This document shows positions 30,801 to 42,309 of a DNA stretch of 64,000 nt, piece by piece (position 1 is the stretch's first letter; every line of letters begins with the position of its first letter). Source of the stretch: Meloidogyne chitwoodi (taxonomy: Eukaryota > Nematoda > Chromadorea > Rhabditida > Meloidogynidae). Under the pieces are notes generated by a model, which saw only the letters and a program-made list of their open reading frames with translations, did no database searches and was not told the origin of the DNA. The position numbers were made by a program, and so were the translations under genes. The stretch is from positions 186,001 through 250,000 of the forward strand of contig JACZZP010000008.1 of assembly GCA_015183035.1 (NCBI GenBank), written 5' to 3'.

Positions 30801-33217
30801 TGAAATCAAAATTTTTATAAGTTTAATAAAAAAAGTTATGGTCGAAAAACACTAATAAATTAGCAATTTAACGCAAAAATTTCAGTTTTTTGACCATAAC
30901 TTTTTTGCTTTTCTACATAAAATTTTGCTTAATATATATTTTTGTAGCTTATTCAATTCTCTATCGAATGATACCATAATCTCTTTAAAAAGTTTAAAAC
31001 CTAGAGAGTTATAGAGCTGAGACTCAATTGACTCTGACTGCTTGATTTTATCATTTTATGATTTAAAAATTAAAAAAATTTTTAGTGGATGGATGAACAG
31101 ACAAAAATTGCTGCTTTTGAAAAGGCAAAGCCAATATTAACTAAATAAATTAAAAATTTTTTTTTTTAATTTTAGTTGCAAACATTAAAAGTTCTTATAG
31201 GGTATATGGACAGTATTTTTAATGAAACAAAACTTGAAAAATTATATTCTGAGGTGAAAAATAAAATAAAAATTATTTTTTTAATTTTTTAAATAATTCT
31301 ATTAAAATAAAATTATTTTTAAATAAAAAAATTTTTTTTAAATGCTTCTAATTTTTCAAGTTTTCTGTGTTGCCTGGCCAACCCTTTGCTGAAGAAATGA
31401 ATTTAATAAATATTTTTTTAAATCAAAAAGCAATGCTTCAATTATTAGAGCCTGTTGAGGTTGAATTTAGCAGTTTGGGTATTAATGGATTTTATTATCC
31501 AATAAAAAATGTTATTGGTAAAATTAATTATTTTTTAATTTTTTATTTATTTTAAGTCCTCACTGGAGGTATTCTGCAAGGCGTTTTCTTCAATTCAACT
31601 AATCGAGCTATGTATGTAATAAAAATAGATAATTTTATTTGTCATTGACATTTTGGGGTTAATAAATCTATATTTCCCCTATTTAATTTTTCAAGACTCA
31701 AATAGCTAATATTTTTTCTAAGACTCTAATGGTCAAAATTAATTTTAAATACTCTTTTGGCTACCTATACTCAAATGTCCAATTTCTTTTAGTTTAATAC
31801 TCTAATGGGCAATACTCTAATGTCGAAATACTCTAATGTCATACTAATTTGACCACTTGAGTCTGATAATAAAAATTAATTTTCCTCTTATAGTTCAATG
31901 AATTACGGTTCAATTGGAGTTGTATTAGCACATGAAATAACACACGGATTTGATAATAATGGTCGTCTTCACGACGAATCAGGAAATGTCAGAAATTGGT
32001 GGAAAAAAGAAACGGCAACAGCCTTCCAAAACCAAAAACATTGTTTTATTGACCAATACGATGAAATTGCTGTAAATGGATTGGATGGATTACATGTAAA
32101 TATTTTTTAATAATTAATTAATTTTTTTTTTAATTGTTAGATCAATGGGAATATGACTCAAGGAGAAAATATTGCTGATAATGGGGGAATGAGGTGAATT
32201 TTGTGTTATTGAGTATACTTGCGTCTAAACATCATAACTCGAGAACGGATGAATTTTATTATTATATTTTGATGTCATTCGATAGAGAATTAAATTTGCT
32301 ATAAAATAAAAATAAAATCAAAATTTTATATTGTAAGACAAAAATGTTATGGTTGAAAAACTCGCAGAAGATGACATTTCTTTTAGCGAAAATGCCAGTT
32401 TTTTAATTTTAACTTTTTTGTTTATTAACTTAAAATTTTGTTTTAAATCTTATTCTGTAGCAAATTTAATTCTCTATCCAATGATATCAATAACTTGTCA
32501 AAATATTTAATATTTAGTTATGAGGAAAATACTCTATTGTACTTGACTCGACCATTTTCATTTATTAAAAAAAATATATTAAAAAATTATTTAATTTATT
32601 AGAGCTGCTTATAATGCAATGAAAAGGGCATTAGAAGAGAATCCAATGGCTGCTCAACAAAAAATTGCGGGGTTAGAGGAGTTTAGCGCTGAGCAATTGT
32701 TCTTTATCAACTATGCTTTTGTGAGGGAAAAATTTTTTTTTAATTCAAAAAATTATTTTTCATTTCTAATCAAATTTTTATTAACGTTAAAATTTATTTT
32801 AAAGAGTTGGTGTACTAACCAACGCCCTGAGGCAGCAATTTTTGGCGCGGTTTACGACGTTCACTCTCCCCCAGAAGCAAGGTAGAGTAAAATGAAATAA
32901 TTAATTTTTTTTTATTTTTAAGTACTGTAAAAACCTTTTTTAAATTTATTTTTAATTTTTATAAATTTTATTTTAGAGAATCTGAAAAATTAAAAAAAGA
33001 AAATCACAGCTTTTTTAAATCGCCTATATTCACTAAGCGTTTTAAAAAAGCTACTGGTTGGATTAGCCTCTATTATTTTTAAAAAAATTTAAAAAAACTT
33101 AAAAAAATAATTTTTAGAGTAAACGTTGTTCTTGCCAATATGCCTCAATTTTCCAGTCATTTTAACTGTCCAACGGGGACAGTAATGAATCCAAAAAAGA
33201 AATGTAAAGTTTGGTGA
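27868..33217 (+). CDS. Neprilysin-like M13 zinc metallopeptidase, secreted, 801 aa
   Basis: Twenty exons with consistent phase (first 27868-28064, last 33118-33217). The signal peptide MLYSLIYLKLLFASNFILFA replaces the usual type-II anchor. PCNDFYKFVCSGW opens the M13 domain. The zinc motif HEITHGFDNNG (near 31930) and ENIADNGGMRAAY (third ligand Glu) are intact, followed by SWCTNQRPEAAIFGAVYDVHS and the invariant C-terminal CKVW. The enzyme cleaves peptides on the amino side of hydrophobic residues outside the cell, typically inactivating neuropeptides. Three introns need GC donors (28065, 29120, 31125). Intron 2 contains a 36-bp minisatellite. A possible alternative terminal exon follows 32960. 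Length is slightly above the family's ~750 aa. Confidence 0.88.
28240..28618. repeat. 36-bp minisatellite, about 10 copies, in neprilysin intron 2
   Basis: Unit GGTAGAGTGAAGGGAACGGT + TCCTTCCAGCCTACTA (36 bp). The central six to seven copies are nearly identical and the outer ones degenerate. Because 36 is a multiple of three, an open frame of LLGRVKGTVPSS repeats results. The unit contains the palindrome GGAACGGTTCC. Confidence 0.92.
30047..30230. repeat. ~20-bp tandem repeat in neprilysin intron 8
   Basis: AAGTTTGCGAAATTTTTTC repeated about eight times, between exons ending at 30027 and starting at 30258. The open frame across it (KFAKFFQVC) is a repeat artefact. Confidence 0.8.
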
Positions 33218-34414
33218 TTTTTTTTAATTTTACTCCATATCATATTTTATTTTTTAATATTTTTTTAAGATATTGTATATATTAGTTTTTCTCAAATAAA
33301 ATAAAAAAATATGAAGATATTCTTCCGGCTGTTTCAAAGCCGTTTATATTTTTAAACAATGTTTCACAAAACAAGGAATCGTATTACTTTAAAATATTTA
33401 AATATATTAAGGTTTTAAATATATTAAATTAAAAAAATTCCCAAAAAAATCAATTTCCATTGCCCTTTTAAAATTTAAAATATCAATCTCAATTGATTAA
33501 AGAGCCTGAGAATGCCATTAATTTTGGCCTTTTTTGGTAATAAACAAAAGGTCAATAAACACGTGAAACAAATGATAATGACTGATAATGATATATAATT
33601 GAATGAATGGCCTTTTCATTATTACATTCACGTGAAACACGTGAGATCATGTGAAAGTCGTTTGATTGAACTTTAAAATAAATAGAATAGGGGACCTTTA
33701 GAGTCTTGTTTATTTTATACCGTTTCTTTCATACTTTTTGAGTGAAATAATGTTTTTTTAATAATTTTATAAATAGGTATAGGTAAACGAAAAATAGAAA
33801 AAATATTAAAAGCTGTGGTGAAAAATGTAATCTAAAAAAGTTGTCTAAATTTAAATATTTCTCAGACTTTAAAATCCCAATTCAATCCGAGGGCAGTAAA
33901 AATGCCAAAAATTAATTTTCTCTAATTTAATTTAAAAAATCTAACGGCGTACGTATTGACTTAAAATGAAGGGTAGAGAAATATTTAAGGTAGATAGAGT
34001 TTAAAATTCGATGAACATTAAACAAAGTCCACGTTGATCCCAGCCCCATTAATTTTCATATAAAAGGAAGTTCAAAACTCCACTCAAATCACTCTAAATT
34101 TAACTTTATAAATTATCCTCAAATTACTCAAACAATTGTTTACAAACAAGTTGCTTTGTTAAGGTTAGTGTTTGTTTTATCCTGTGGATACTGTAGTTCC
34201 GGAAGTTTTTGTTTTCTTCTCGCCTAGTTAATAAAATTAAATTAAAAGAGTTTTATTTGAGAGTGGGATGGTTAAGTGGATTACAGCTTTGTTTCTGAGA
34301 AAACTCTAAGAATGTATCACACACCTAATCTTTTAATATCATCTGAGATGGATGGTCAATCCCCTTACAATATAAATATTGTTCTTTTAAATTAAATAAA
34401 TTTTAATTTAGAAA
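33218..34414. promoter_or_regulatory. UGT D upstream region, homologous to UGT A upstream
   Basis: 33510-34414 aligns in inverse orientation with 12982-14300 upstream of A: the CACGTG pair (~33627), the ATTTTCTCTAATTTA block and the promoter tract from 34083. 33420-33501 instead matches the sequence just upstream of fragment B (16320-16400), marking a duplication breakpoint. No MITE is present here where A has one. Confidence 0.6.
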
Positions 34415-34759
34415 ATGTTTCTTCGCTCTCTTTTGTTGCTATTAGGCATTGCCTCTCTGATATTTATAACAAAAGCAAATGATAAAAAGATTTTGGTTGT
34501 TGCCCCAAACTTTCTTGATATGCATTTTAAAATGAATAGTGTTTTTGCTAATGTATTGGCTAAATCTGGAAAGTTTAATGTGGTGGGTAATTTAATTTTT
34601 TAATGGAGTTTTAAATAAATTTTTTAATTTTTTTAAAATTGTTTAAAATTCTGATTTTTATTAAAAAAATTTTTTTTTAATTTTTCCAGTCTAAAATTTA
34701 CAAATAAAACATTTATTGGTAAATTTTAGTATGCTACCCTCCCTTAGTATGTTAGTTTA

Positions 34760-35042
34760 ATGCCAGACATTATAAAACAGGAGCGGTTAGTTCATTTAAC
34801 GTGTTTATGGTACCATTGGATAGAGCAGAAAATGTTCTACAAAATTCCAAAAAATCAAAATTTTTGACAACTGGAACAAACCGAAAATTCAATTCTTTGG
34901 AGGCTTTTTGACTATAACTTTTTTGTCAGTTTTCCAAAAATTTTGATTTTTTGATATTTTGTAGAACATTTTCAGATCTATCCAAAGATACCATAATCAC
35001 CTTAAATTAACTAACCGTTCTTGTGTTATAATGTCTGACGCT
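34760..35042. mobile_element. Foldback element in UGT D intron 1
   Basis: TGCCAGACATTATAAAACAG...GGAGCGGTTAG at the left is mirrored by CTAACCGTTCTTGTGTTATAATGTCTG at the right, with inner arms GGTACCATTGGATAGA and TCTATCCAAAGATACC. Absent from the paralogous intron of A. Confidence 0.75.
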
Positions 35043-35585
35043 CAGTTTACCCCAACCCATAATATGTCTATGACCCTTTCCTACAAATGGTCAATTGGAC
35101 ATAATGGGCAAACAGTGGTGGCATAACTTAAAACATTCATTGATTTTGCTAATTAAATTTATTTTAAGCACTTTTTAATTCTAAACACAAAAGGAGAAGA
35201 AGAAAAGTTCAATCAATATTTATATGAAGAATTTGAACAACAAGGAAATACATTTCAAAGTGTCGATTTTTCTGAAGGATTGCTTAATGAATTAAGTGGT
35301 GCTGTTGGCAATGTATCAGTTGGCGATGTAAGCAATAAATTCATACAAAGAGGTTATGAACAAGATTTAACAATTCTCAAAAATGAAGCAGTTAATGTTT
35401 TTAGAGGTAAAATATATATTAACGGTAGGCAGAAACTTATGGACCAACGCTCCTTGACTCAAACCCTTTGGTTCAAAATTTGAATATAGAATAAATAACA
35501 GGCTAGAAAATTATTAAATAAATTGTTGTGCCAGTTGATCCTTGAAAATACAAATAAACTAATTTTATTTTATTACATTTGGGTA

Positions 35586-35930
35586 GGGGACGATTCAGAG
35601 TAGCAGGTTATTTTTGGCCATAACTTTTTTATTTCTTAACCGAGCTGAACAGTTCTTTTATTAATCGAAAGCAACCGAAAAGCAGATTAATTTAACCAAT
35701 TGGAGTGATCCAATCAGATCATTAAACAAAAATTTATAGCACAATAAAAGTGGAAAATCGTGATTTTTCGGGCATAACTCCTTTTAAATTCAATTGATCT
35801 GATCGGTCAAATTAGTGAAAAGACTCTACTTTTCGAGCTCTTTCGAATGACCTAAAAATTAATTGAAAAGGTTTAAAATGAAAAAAGTTATACGAGCTAC
35901 TCTGAATCGGCCGACTCTGAATCGTCTCCT
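35586..35930. mobile_element. Foldback element in UGT D intron 2
   Basis: GGGGACGATTCAGAGTAGC (left) mirrored by GCTACTCTGAATCGG...GAATCGTCTCC (right); the interior carries CATAACTTTTTT/AAAAAAGTTAT arms. Absent from A. Confidence 0.75.
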
Positions 35931-36756
35931 TTACCGTTAACTTTAGTGGAATGATACATAAATTTATAAAAATTTTCTATTTTATTAATGAAAAAAAAAT
36001 TTTTTTAGAACTACTTGGTAAAACTGAAATTATCGAAAATCTGAGAAAACAAAATTTTGATATGGCATTTTTTGACACTTGGGATTTTGGAGCACTTTTA
36101 CTTTTTGATCAATTGAATATTAATACTGTTTTTGGAATTAACAATATTCAACTTAATGCTTTTCAATTAAAATATCGATTGCCTGATAAATATAAAAATA
36201 CTTTTTTATATTTTTTCAAGATATCCCAGGTAAGTAGGCTGAAACTTTGTCCGATACTTGAATAAAATCTCAAAATTTTCTTATTTTTTAAAAATTAATT
36301 TACTCAAGTGTCGGTCCAAAGCTATAAAAATTAGGTGATTTCCCTTAATAATTTAATAAAATTAAGAAATTTATTCCGCGAAACATTTTGCCAGTAAAGA
36401 ATTGTCAGACTGTCGGCAGTATAATAAAAGCTATTATACTTCACAAGCACAAAATTTTTTGAGTGTTTATGGACAATTGGTGAGTTAAATATTTTTTAAT
36501 AAAAATAATTTTTTTATTAAATCCAAAATTTAGATTTTTAATTTTTTTATTTTTTAAAGGATGCTGATATAATTGATCTTTATAAAAATGTTAAAACAAT
36601 TTTTCTCAACAGTTTTGAGTTGATTGATTTTCCACAACTTGAAGAATATTATGAACAATTAAAAGTGCATTATGTTGGTGGAATTCATTTGAAAAAGGGA
36701 CCAATTGCACGTTTTTTTTTAATTTTTAATTAAATTTGAATGTGGTGTGACAAAAA

Positions 36757-36991
36757 CGAAAAATTGGTCAGTGAAAAAACAGTTCAAAAAGTTGCAAGAA
36801 AACACAAAAATACATGAAAAATAAATAAAAATACAAAAATACATGAAAACATGAAAAATACATCAAAATACAAAAATACATGAAAATACATTAAAACACA
36901 ACATTTTTTAAGTGTTTTTGTAATTTCATTTATTTTTGTATTTTCTTCCATGTTTTTGTACTGTTTCTTCACTGACCAATTTTCCTAGCAC
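36757..36991. mobile_element. GGTCAGTGAA-family MITE in UGT D intron 5
   Basis: Same inverted ends as the 12280 element (AAATTGGTCAGTGAAAAAACAG...CTTCACTGACCAATTTTCC), flanked by an 8-bp GACAAAAA duplication (36749-36756, 36992-36999). It sits just downstream of the damaged exon 5 donor. Confidence 0.75.
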
Positions 36992-38026
36992 GACAAAAAA
37001 TAATTTTTATTATTTTTAAATAATATCTAATATTTTCATAATTCAGATTGATACAAAAAATGTACAAAAAAATCAAGTGATAATGAGTATTGCGGAATGC
37101 GACAAATTTTTCTCCGGAGAAAATTTAAAAATTTGGAAAAGATTTGAAAATTCTTTTCTTGATGTTTTTGAGAATAAAATTAAATTAGTTTATGATTGCG
37201 ATTTAAAGGAAAATGAAAAAGTGATATTAAATAAGAATAGCCATAAATTAAAGATAGAATCTAAAAAAATCAAAAATATGCAGGATGAATTGGGTAATTT
37301 TTTTTATCATATCAATGTACACTATTTCACAATTCTCTCAATTTATTAAAAAATTAATTAAATTTTTTAGAAAAGGGTAATACTCTTTTATTAATCACCA
37401 ACTGCAGTGGTTACCAGGCTATTGAAGCAATTTATGCTAATGTTCAACTTTTGTGTATGCCTTATTTTGTTGATCAATTTTATATTTCTGAAGCTTTGAA
37501 AATTGAACATTCTGAGATTGAAGAATTAAAAAAAAAGAATACTGATAGCTCAACAAGTGAATCAAGTCATCGTGGAAGAGAAGCACAACGCGGCAAATCT
37601 CCTCTTCGAAAAAAATCTCCTCATAGCAAATCTCCGGCAAGGAACCCATCGCCAGAAAAACACAGTCATCATAAAGTATGCAGTGAAAATATTATTGCTC
37701 CTTCATTGAGCTTTAACGATTTATATAAACAAGATGAAGAAACATCAATCAATGAAATTAAAAATGTCTTATCAGAGTTAATTAAAGATAATTCAAATAT
37801 GTAAGTAATATATTTGTAAAAATATTGTTTAAATAAATAATTGTGTGGCATTGTTTTAATTTTTTAGGTGCAAGAAAAATATGGAAGCAGCTCACGAATA
37901 TTTGGATGGAAGGATGTATGAATATAAGAAATCACCAGAAGATATTTTAATTAATACGGTGGAAAAATTTGGACATAGTAGTTACGGTATAGTAAATGTG
38001 TATTGAGGAAGATTTTATATAATGAA

Positions 38027-38350
38027 GAAAAAAATACAAAAACATTTATAAAAACAACAAAATACAAAAACATTTATAAAAACAACAAAATACAAAAACA
38101 TTTATAAAAACAACAAAATACAAAAACATTTATAAAAACAACAAAATACAAAAACATTTATAAAAACAACAAAATACAAAAACATTTATAAAAACAACAA
38201 AATACAAAAACATTTATAAACTCAACAAAATACAAAAACATTTATAAAAACAACAAAATACAAAAACATTTATAAAAACAACAAAATACAAAAACATTTA
38301 TAAACTCAACAAAATACAAAAACATTTATAAAAACAACAAAGTACAAAAA
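38027..38350. repeat. 28-bp minisatellite, about 11 copies, 3' of UGT D
   Basis: Reverse complement of the unit at 4165 and 15442 (AAATACAAAAACATTTATAA + AAACAACA), starting about 20 bp after the D stop codon. Two copies carry CTC in place of AAA. The conserved flank AACGATAATGTAGTTTTAGA follows at ~38390. Confidence 0.92.
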
Positions 38351-38605
38351 AACATTTATATTTATATAACCATTTTAAGCATTTATTTTTAACGATAATG
38401 TAGTTTTAGAAATAAATTTGTTTTTTTGTACAATGAAATACATGAACTAGCGAGCTTCGCGCACTGGAGTAAATACAAAACCGCCGCTTGTTCTTTCGAT
38501 AATCGGGTCGGGCGGTTGGAAACCCTACTTTTATTGTATAAAAATTAACATTTATTCATGATAAAAATAATCCAAAAAATTAAAGCTATTAATTAAAAAA
38601 TTCCC

Positions 38606-40207
38606 TCACAAAACTACAATTGCCACAAAAATTAAAGCAAAAAGACTTATAAAAATGTATTTAAATTTTCCTTTGATTGAAATTGCACTATTACAGCGTT
38701 GTCCTTGACAGAAACATTGTTCGATGCTCAAGTGCTGAAATAAAAAATTTTTAATTTATCGGGACGTTTTGGTGCGGGATTAATTAAATTTTCATTAAAG
38801 TTGATTATTTAGAGGTTAGAAAGTATTTTTGCCTCAGGAATTTGTGTATCGCCAATTTGTGACAGTTCTGAATGTCTTTCTGTAGTTAAACAGCTTTGAG
38901 TGTTGAGAGGAGTGAAAGGGGCACAGCCTCGCATTTCTAACCAACGTCCTTAAAATAAATTATTTAAAATAATAAAACAAATTAAAACATTTTTACCATT
39001 GTGATAGCCTATTGTCTTTGTACACCAAGCTCCTATAAATAAAAAAAATAAAAAAAATAAATTTTTGATACCAGTGCAATAAGTTCGCACATCACGATGG
39101 CAATCTCCTTGCATATCGGTTCGCATACATTTTAAACATTCTACCACTGAAAATATTTAAAATTATATTTTATTTAATTTTTACAAACTCCCAGAAGATT
39201 TTTTACACTCTGGCTTCCACCCATCATTTGAATCTTGTTGTCCTTTAGCAAATTTATCATTAACTAAAAGTTTATTATTGCAGGGAGTAGTAGATTGCTT
39301 AATATTAGATTTATATGTTTAGTTTAATAAATTTGCTTACAACAGCTTGACATAAGCTTAATCCAACTATTGCTTGTCTAACAAATTCTACTTTGTTTGA
39401 TGAAACTGTTTTTAAATGATACAAATTAGCTATTAGAAACATAAACAGAATTATTAAAAACAAAAAATTGCATTAAAAAACGTAATTAAATAAAACGATA
39501 AAACAGAATTAATTAAAAACATTATCAGAACTAGTTAAAAACATTATCAGAATTAATTAAAAACATAATCAGAAGAATTAGTTAAAACATAACCAGAATT
39601 AAATATAAACAAAAACTAACTAAATTTAAACAAAACTAAAACACAAAAACTCACCAACACTTGTATTCTGATTAGTTGGACCATAAACACACTCCATATT
39701 TCCTGTTGGAACAGCATGATCCGACGGGAAAAAATCGTTAAGGCAACCTCTTACTATTGAATATATTCCATCTAAAATTAAAATAAATAAAAACTAAAAA
39801 TTAAACAAACTTGTAACAAGCAACATTTCTATGCAAGCACCTCCAGAACAAGTCGAAAGAGGTAAAATATTAGTTGTACCGCCCTTTTCTCCACATTTAT
39901 CAAGAAATGCAAATTGACTAAGCTAAAAATAATAATAAATTTTTAGTTAAATAATTTTTAACTTTGTTTGGGTTTGCGCCAGCATCACCGTCAAAGTTGA
40001 CACTAGGAGCTATTGGTAATCCTGTAGCTTGCCATTCACTTTGCAATATTGGTGATGCACACGAATAACAACTAAAAATTATTTTTAAAAATTAAAAAAA
40101 AATAAATTTACTTATTAAAAAGCTTACTCAAATTCGGATATTACAAGGTTAAATAAAATAGCTTCAATAATTAAATAAAATAATAAAGTGACAAAATTAA
40201 ATGGCAT
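38606..40207 (-). CDS. Ly6/uPAR-like GPI-anchored Cys-rich protein, 323 aa
   Basis: Ten in-phase exons on the minus strand (40207-40128, 40071-39963, 39922-39811, 39771-39655, 39429-39341, 39297-39189, 39146-39072, 39032-38997, 38948-38833, 38734-38606). A signal peptide (MPFNFVTLLFYLIIEAILFN) is followed by DCYSCAS, the start of a three-finger-like domain. A second Cys-rich block, VECLKCMRTDMQGDCHRDV... to WCTKTIGYHNG and RGCAP, ends with CFCQGQRCN, the CxC...CN motif typical of Ly6 domains. The C-terminus is hydrophobic (YIFISLFALIFVAIVVL) as in GPI-anchor signals. It is likely displayed on the outer cell surface; no partner can be named. The last intron uses a GC donor (GAG|GCAAAA). Confidence 0.75.
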
Positions 40208-41117
40208 TTTTATTGAAGGAATAAAAATTCTAAAACTCAAAAAAAATAATAATAAAATTTTAAAATTAATTTATTTTCTCGTAGAATTGAAATAAAATAA
40301 ATGCTTTATAAGGCAGAATATTCTGAAAAATTTATAATATTTTATCATCTTCTTTTTAAGCATTCCCGCTAAATCTAAAAAACAAACAAAAAATAGTAAA
40401 AAATTAAAGATGACTAATTTTCAAAGTTTTTTGGTTTTGAGATGATAGTTTTCTTTTGAAATTTGTTGAAAAACTGAAAAAATAAATATAAACTTTCACG
40501 TTAATGATTCAACAAATGATATAAATTTTTAGCTTTTGGTATAGTATATTTAATTTTAAACTGCGGTAGTTAAGAATAGGATAAATTAATATTTTTGGAT
40601 TATAGTGTTCTGATTTTAGAAATTACAAAAACATTGTTTAAGTTTAATAAATGTTGTATCTTAAGTTTCCTACTTAAGTACAAGAGGTGTGTCCGAGGTT
40701 TATTGAAGAGTAGTCGAGCAACAAGCAAAGTTTATCACAGGTAATAACAATAGAGATGAAGTAGAGAATAGGAAGTGTAGTTGTAGGTGAAGGTTGACTC
40801 AGGTTGGGATCGGGATCCGGACTGGTTATTTACTGGTGCTTACATAGTCTGTTGAATAGACCGTTAAAGGTGTCTATAAAAGACCACCACTCATATACAA
40901 CTAAGTGTTCTGATTTTAGAAATTAGAAAAACACTGTTTAATAAGTTTCTGATTTTAGAAATTACAAAAACAATGTTTAAGTTTAATAAGAGTTCTATTT
41001 TAGAAAATACAAAAACAATGTTTAAGTTTAAGAAGTGTTCTGATTTTAGAAATTACAAAAACATTGTTTGGTTGATTTTTTAAATGTTCCATTAATTTTA
41101 AAATACTCATAAATAAT
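40208..41117. repeat. GTTCTGATTTTAGAAATTAC tandem repeat region with LTR-like insert
   Basis: Four or five copies of a ~50-bp unit (GTGTTCTGATTTTAGAAATT + ACAAAAACATTGTTTAAG) lie at 40600-41075. They are interrupted at 40652-40902 by a 251-bp sequence of different, GC-richer composition. Confidence 0.65.
40652..40902. mobile_element. Possible solo LTR
   Basis: Starts TGTTGTATC and ends ATACAACT, contains CTATAAAAG (TATA-like, ~40873) and interrupts a tandem repeat. The short terminal inversion (TGTTGTAT/ATACAACT) suits a retrotransposon LTR. No second copy is in the window and no clean target duplication was read. Confidence 0.4.
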
Positions 41118-41331
41118 ATGTTGCTTAATGAAGCTACCAACAATGAAATAAAAATGTAAGTAAATTAAATAAATTTAAAATTTATTTTCCTTTTTTAGGT
41201 ACAAAAACAATATGAAATTAGCTAATATTTATTTGCATAAAAAGTTAAATAATCCTAAAAAATCACCAAAAAATATTTTTATTAAAAAAGTGAAAGAAAT
41301 TTTTGAGCCAATGGCGGGAAGAGATGATTAA
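41118..41331 (+). pseudogene. UGT F: relic of a UGT-like gene, last exon
   Basis: 41118-41155 then GTAAGT...TTTTTTAG then 41199-41331 reproduces the final splice junction and C-terminal exon of A/B/D (YKNNMKLANIYLHKKLNNPK...SPKNIFIKKV, compare CKKNMQAAHEYLLNKL). Nothing upstream resembles the rest of the gene. The conserved 3' flank AACGATAAAGTAGTTTTAGAA follows at ~41580. Confidence 0.7.
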
Positions 41332-42309
41332 ATTTGAAGAGAAAAATCCACATTTGTATATAAATTTCAAAAATCATTAACTCATTTTCGAGTATATATT
41401 TTTAACACTGAAAAAACAACAAAAATTTATAAAAAAAATCAAAAAAAAATATATAAAATTAAAAAAAAATTCCTTTATATTCAAAAAACCAAAAAACTTT
41501 TAAAAATTATTTAAACAAAGCCTTTGTAATTCATCTCTATATGTACATATATTTTTATTTTTTATATAACCATTTTTTAACGATAAAGTAGTTTTAGAAT
41601 TTTTTTTAAAACTTGTTATAAACACACTGGAAAAAGTGTTTCAAGTTTATTTTTAAATGGCAATTTTCGACGCACCGCAGAAAATATTTATGTTTTTGGC
41701 AGGCCGACACTTCCGGACCGACATTTCCGGACCAACGCTTCTGGACTCAAACTTCTGGTCCAAAACTTGGATATATATTTAGTACCATGCTACAAAGTTG
41801 TTGAATAAATTATTATACCAATTGGTCCTTTAAAGAGGGAAATAAACTAATTTCTTTGTAAGCTTTTGTGGGCGTCCGGAAATGTCGGTCCGGAAGTGTC
41901 GCTCTACCATGTTTTTATTTAATTCTGGTTTTGTTTATAATTAGTTATAGTTATGGTAAATTAAGTTTTGTGTTTTAAGTTTCAACTTTACTTTAAGTTG
42001 CAAGTTAAAATAAATATTTTTATAATTTTTAAGCAAACATTTATAATAAAAACATTTTTTAAAATGTCAATGACAAACATTGATTTACAGCCAAACCATT
42101 AAAAATTTAATGAATAATATAACCTTTAGATTAATATCAGCTGTGGAAAAGAATTGCCTTATATTTTATTATTAATTAAAAAATTGCTTTATATTCTTTA
42201 AGATAAAATTTTTTTAGATTTTTTTTTATTAATAAAATAAAATAGGTAATAATACAAAAATTCTGGCAAAAATATTATTATTATTATTTAATAAATTTAA
42301 TTTAATAAA
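41332..42309. other. Spacer with decayed minisatellite and foldback words
   Basis: Degenerate AACAAAAATTTATAAAAAAA copies follow the relic. Around 41700-41910 is an inverted pair (CCGACACTTCCGGACCGACATT and GGAAATGTCGGTCCGGAAG) indicating another foldback element. No coding signal. Confidence 0.5.

Larger units (their letters stand above)
34415..38006 (+). pseudogene. UGT D: UGT-like paralogue of A, probably inactivated
   Basis: Exons recognisable by homology to A: 34415-34582 (signal peptide MFLRSLLLLLGIASLIFI; DMHFKMNS with the conserved His), 35169-35406, 36009-36229, 36367-36479, 36560 to ~36707, 37047-37293, 37371-37800 and 37868-38006. The C-terminal half carries LLLITNCSGYQAIEAIYAN...MPYFVDQ, then a Ser/Arg/Lys-rich insert (SPLRKKSPHSKSPARNPS), then NIIAPSLSF. 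Two defects: exon 3 is 2 nt longer than in A, so the frame into exon 4 (IYSAKHFASKELSD) is lost; and the exon 5 donor AG|GTATAC of A is AG|GGACCA here. Individual exons have no internal stops, so decay is recent or an unusual splice pattern rescues it. Confidence 0.7.

Noticed and set aside
17065..33217. Operon from the receptor to neprilysin
   Set aside because: Genes share strand, but spacers of 0.6-2.4 kb are far larger than nematode operon gaps of about 100 bp.
4165..38350. 28-bp and 36-bp repeats as CRISPR arrays
   Set aside because: They are head-to-tail without unique spacers and lie in a eukaryotic genome.
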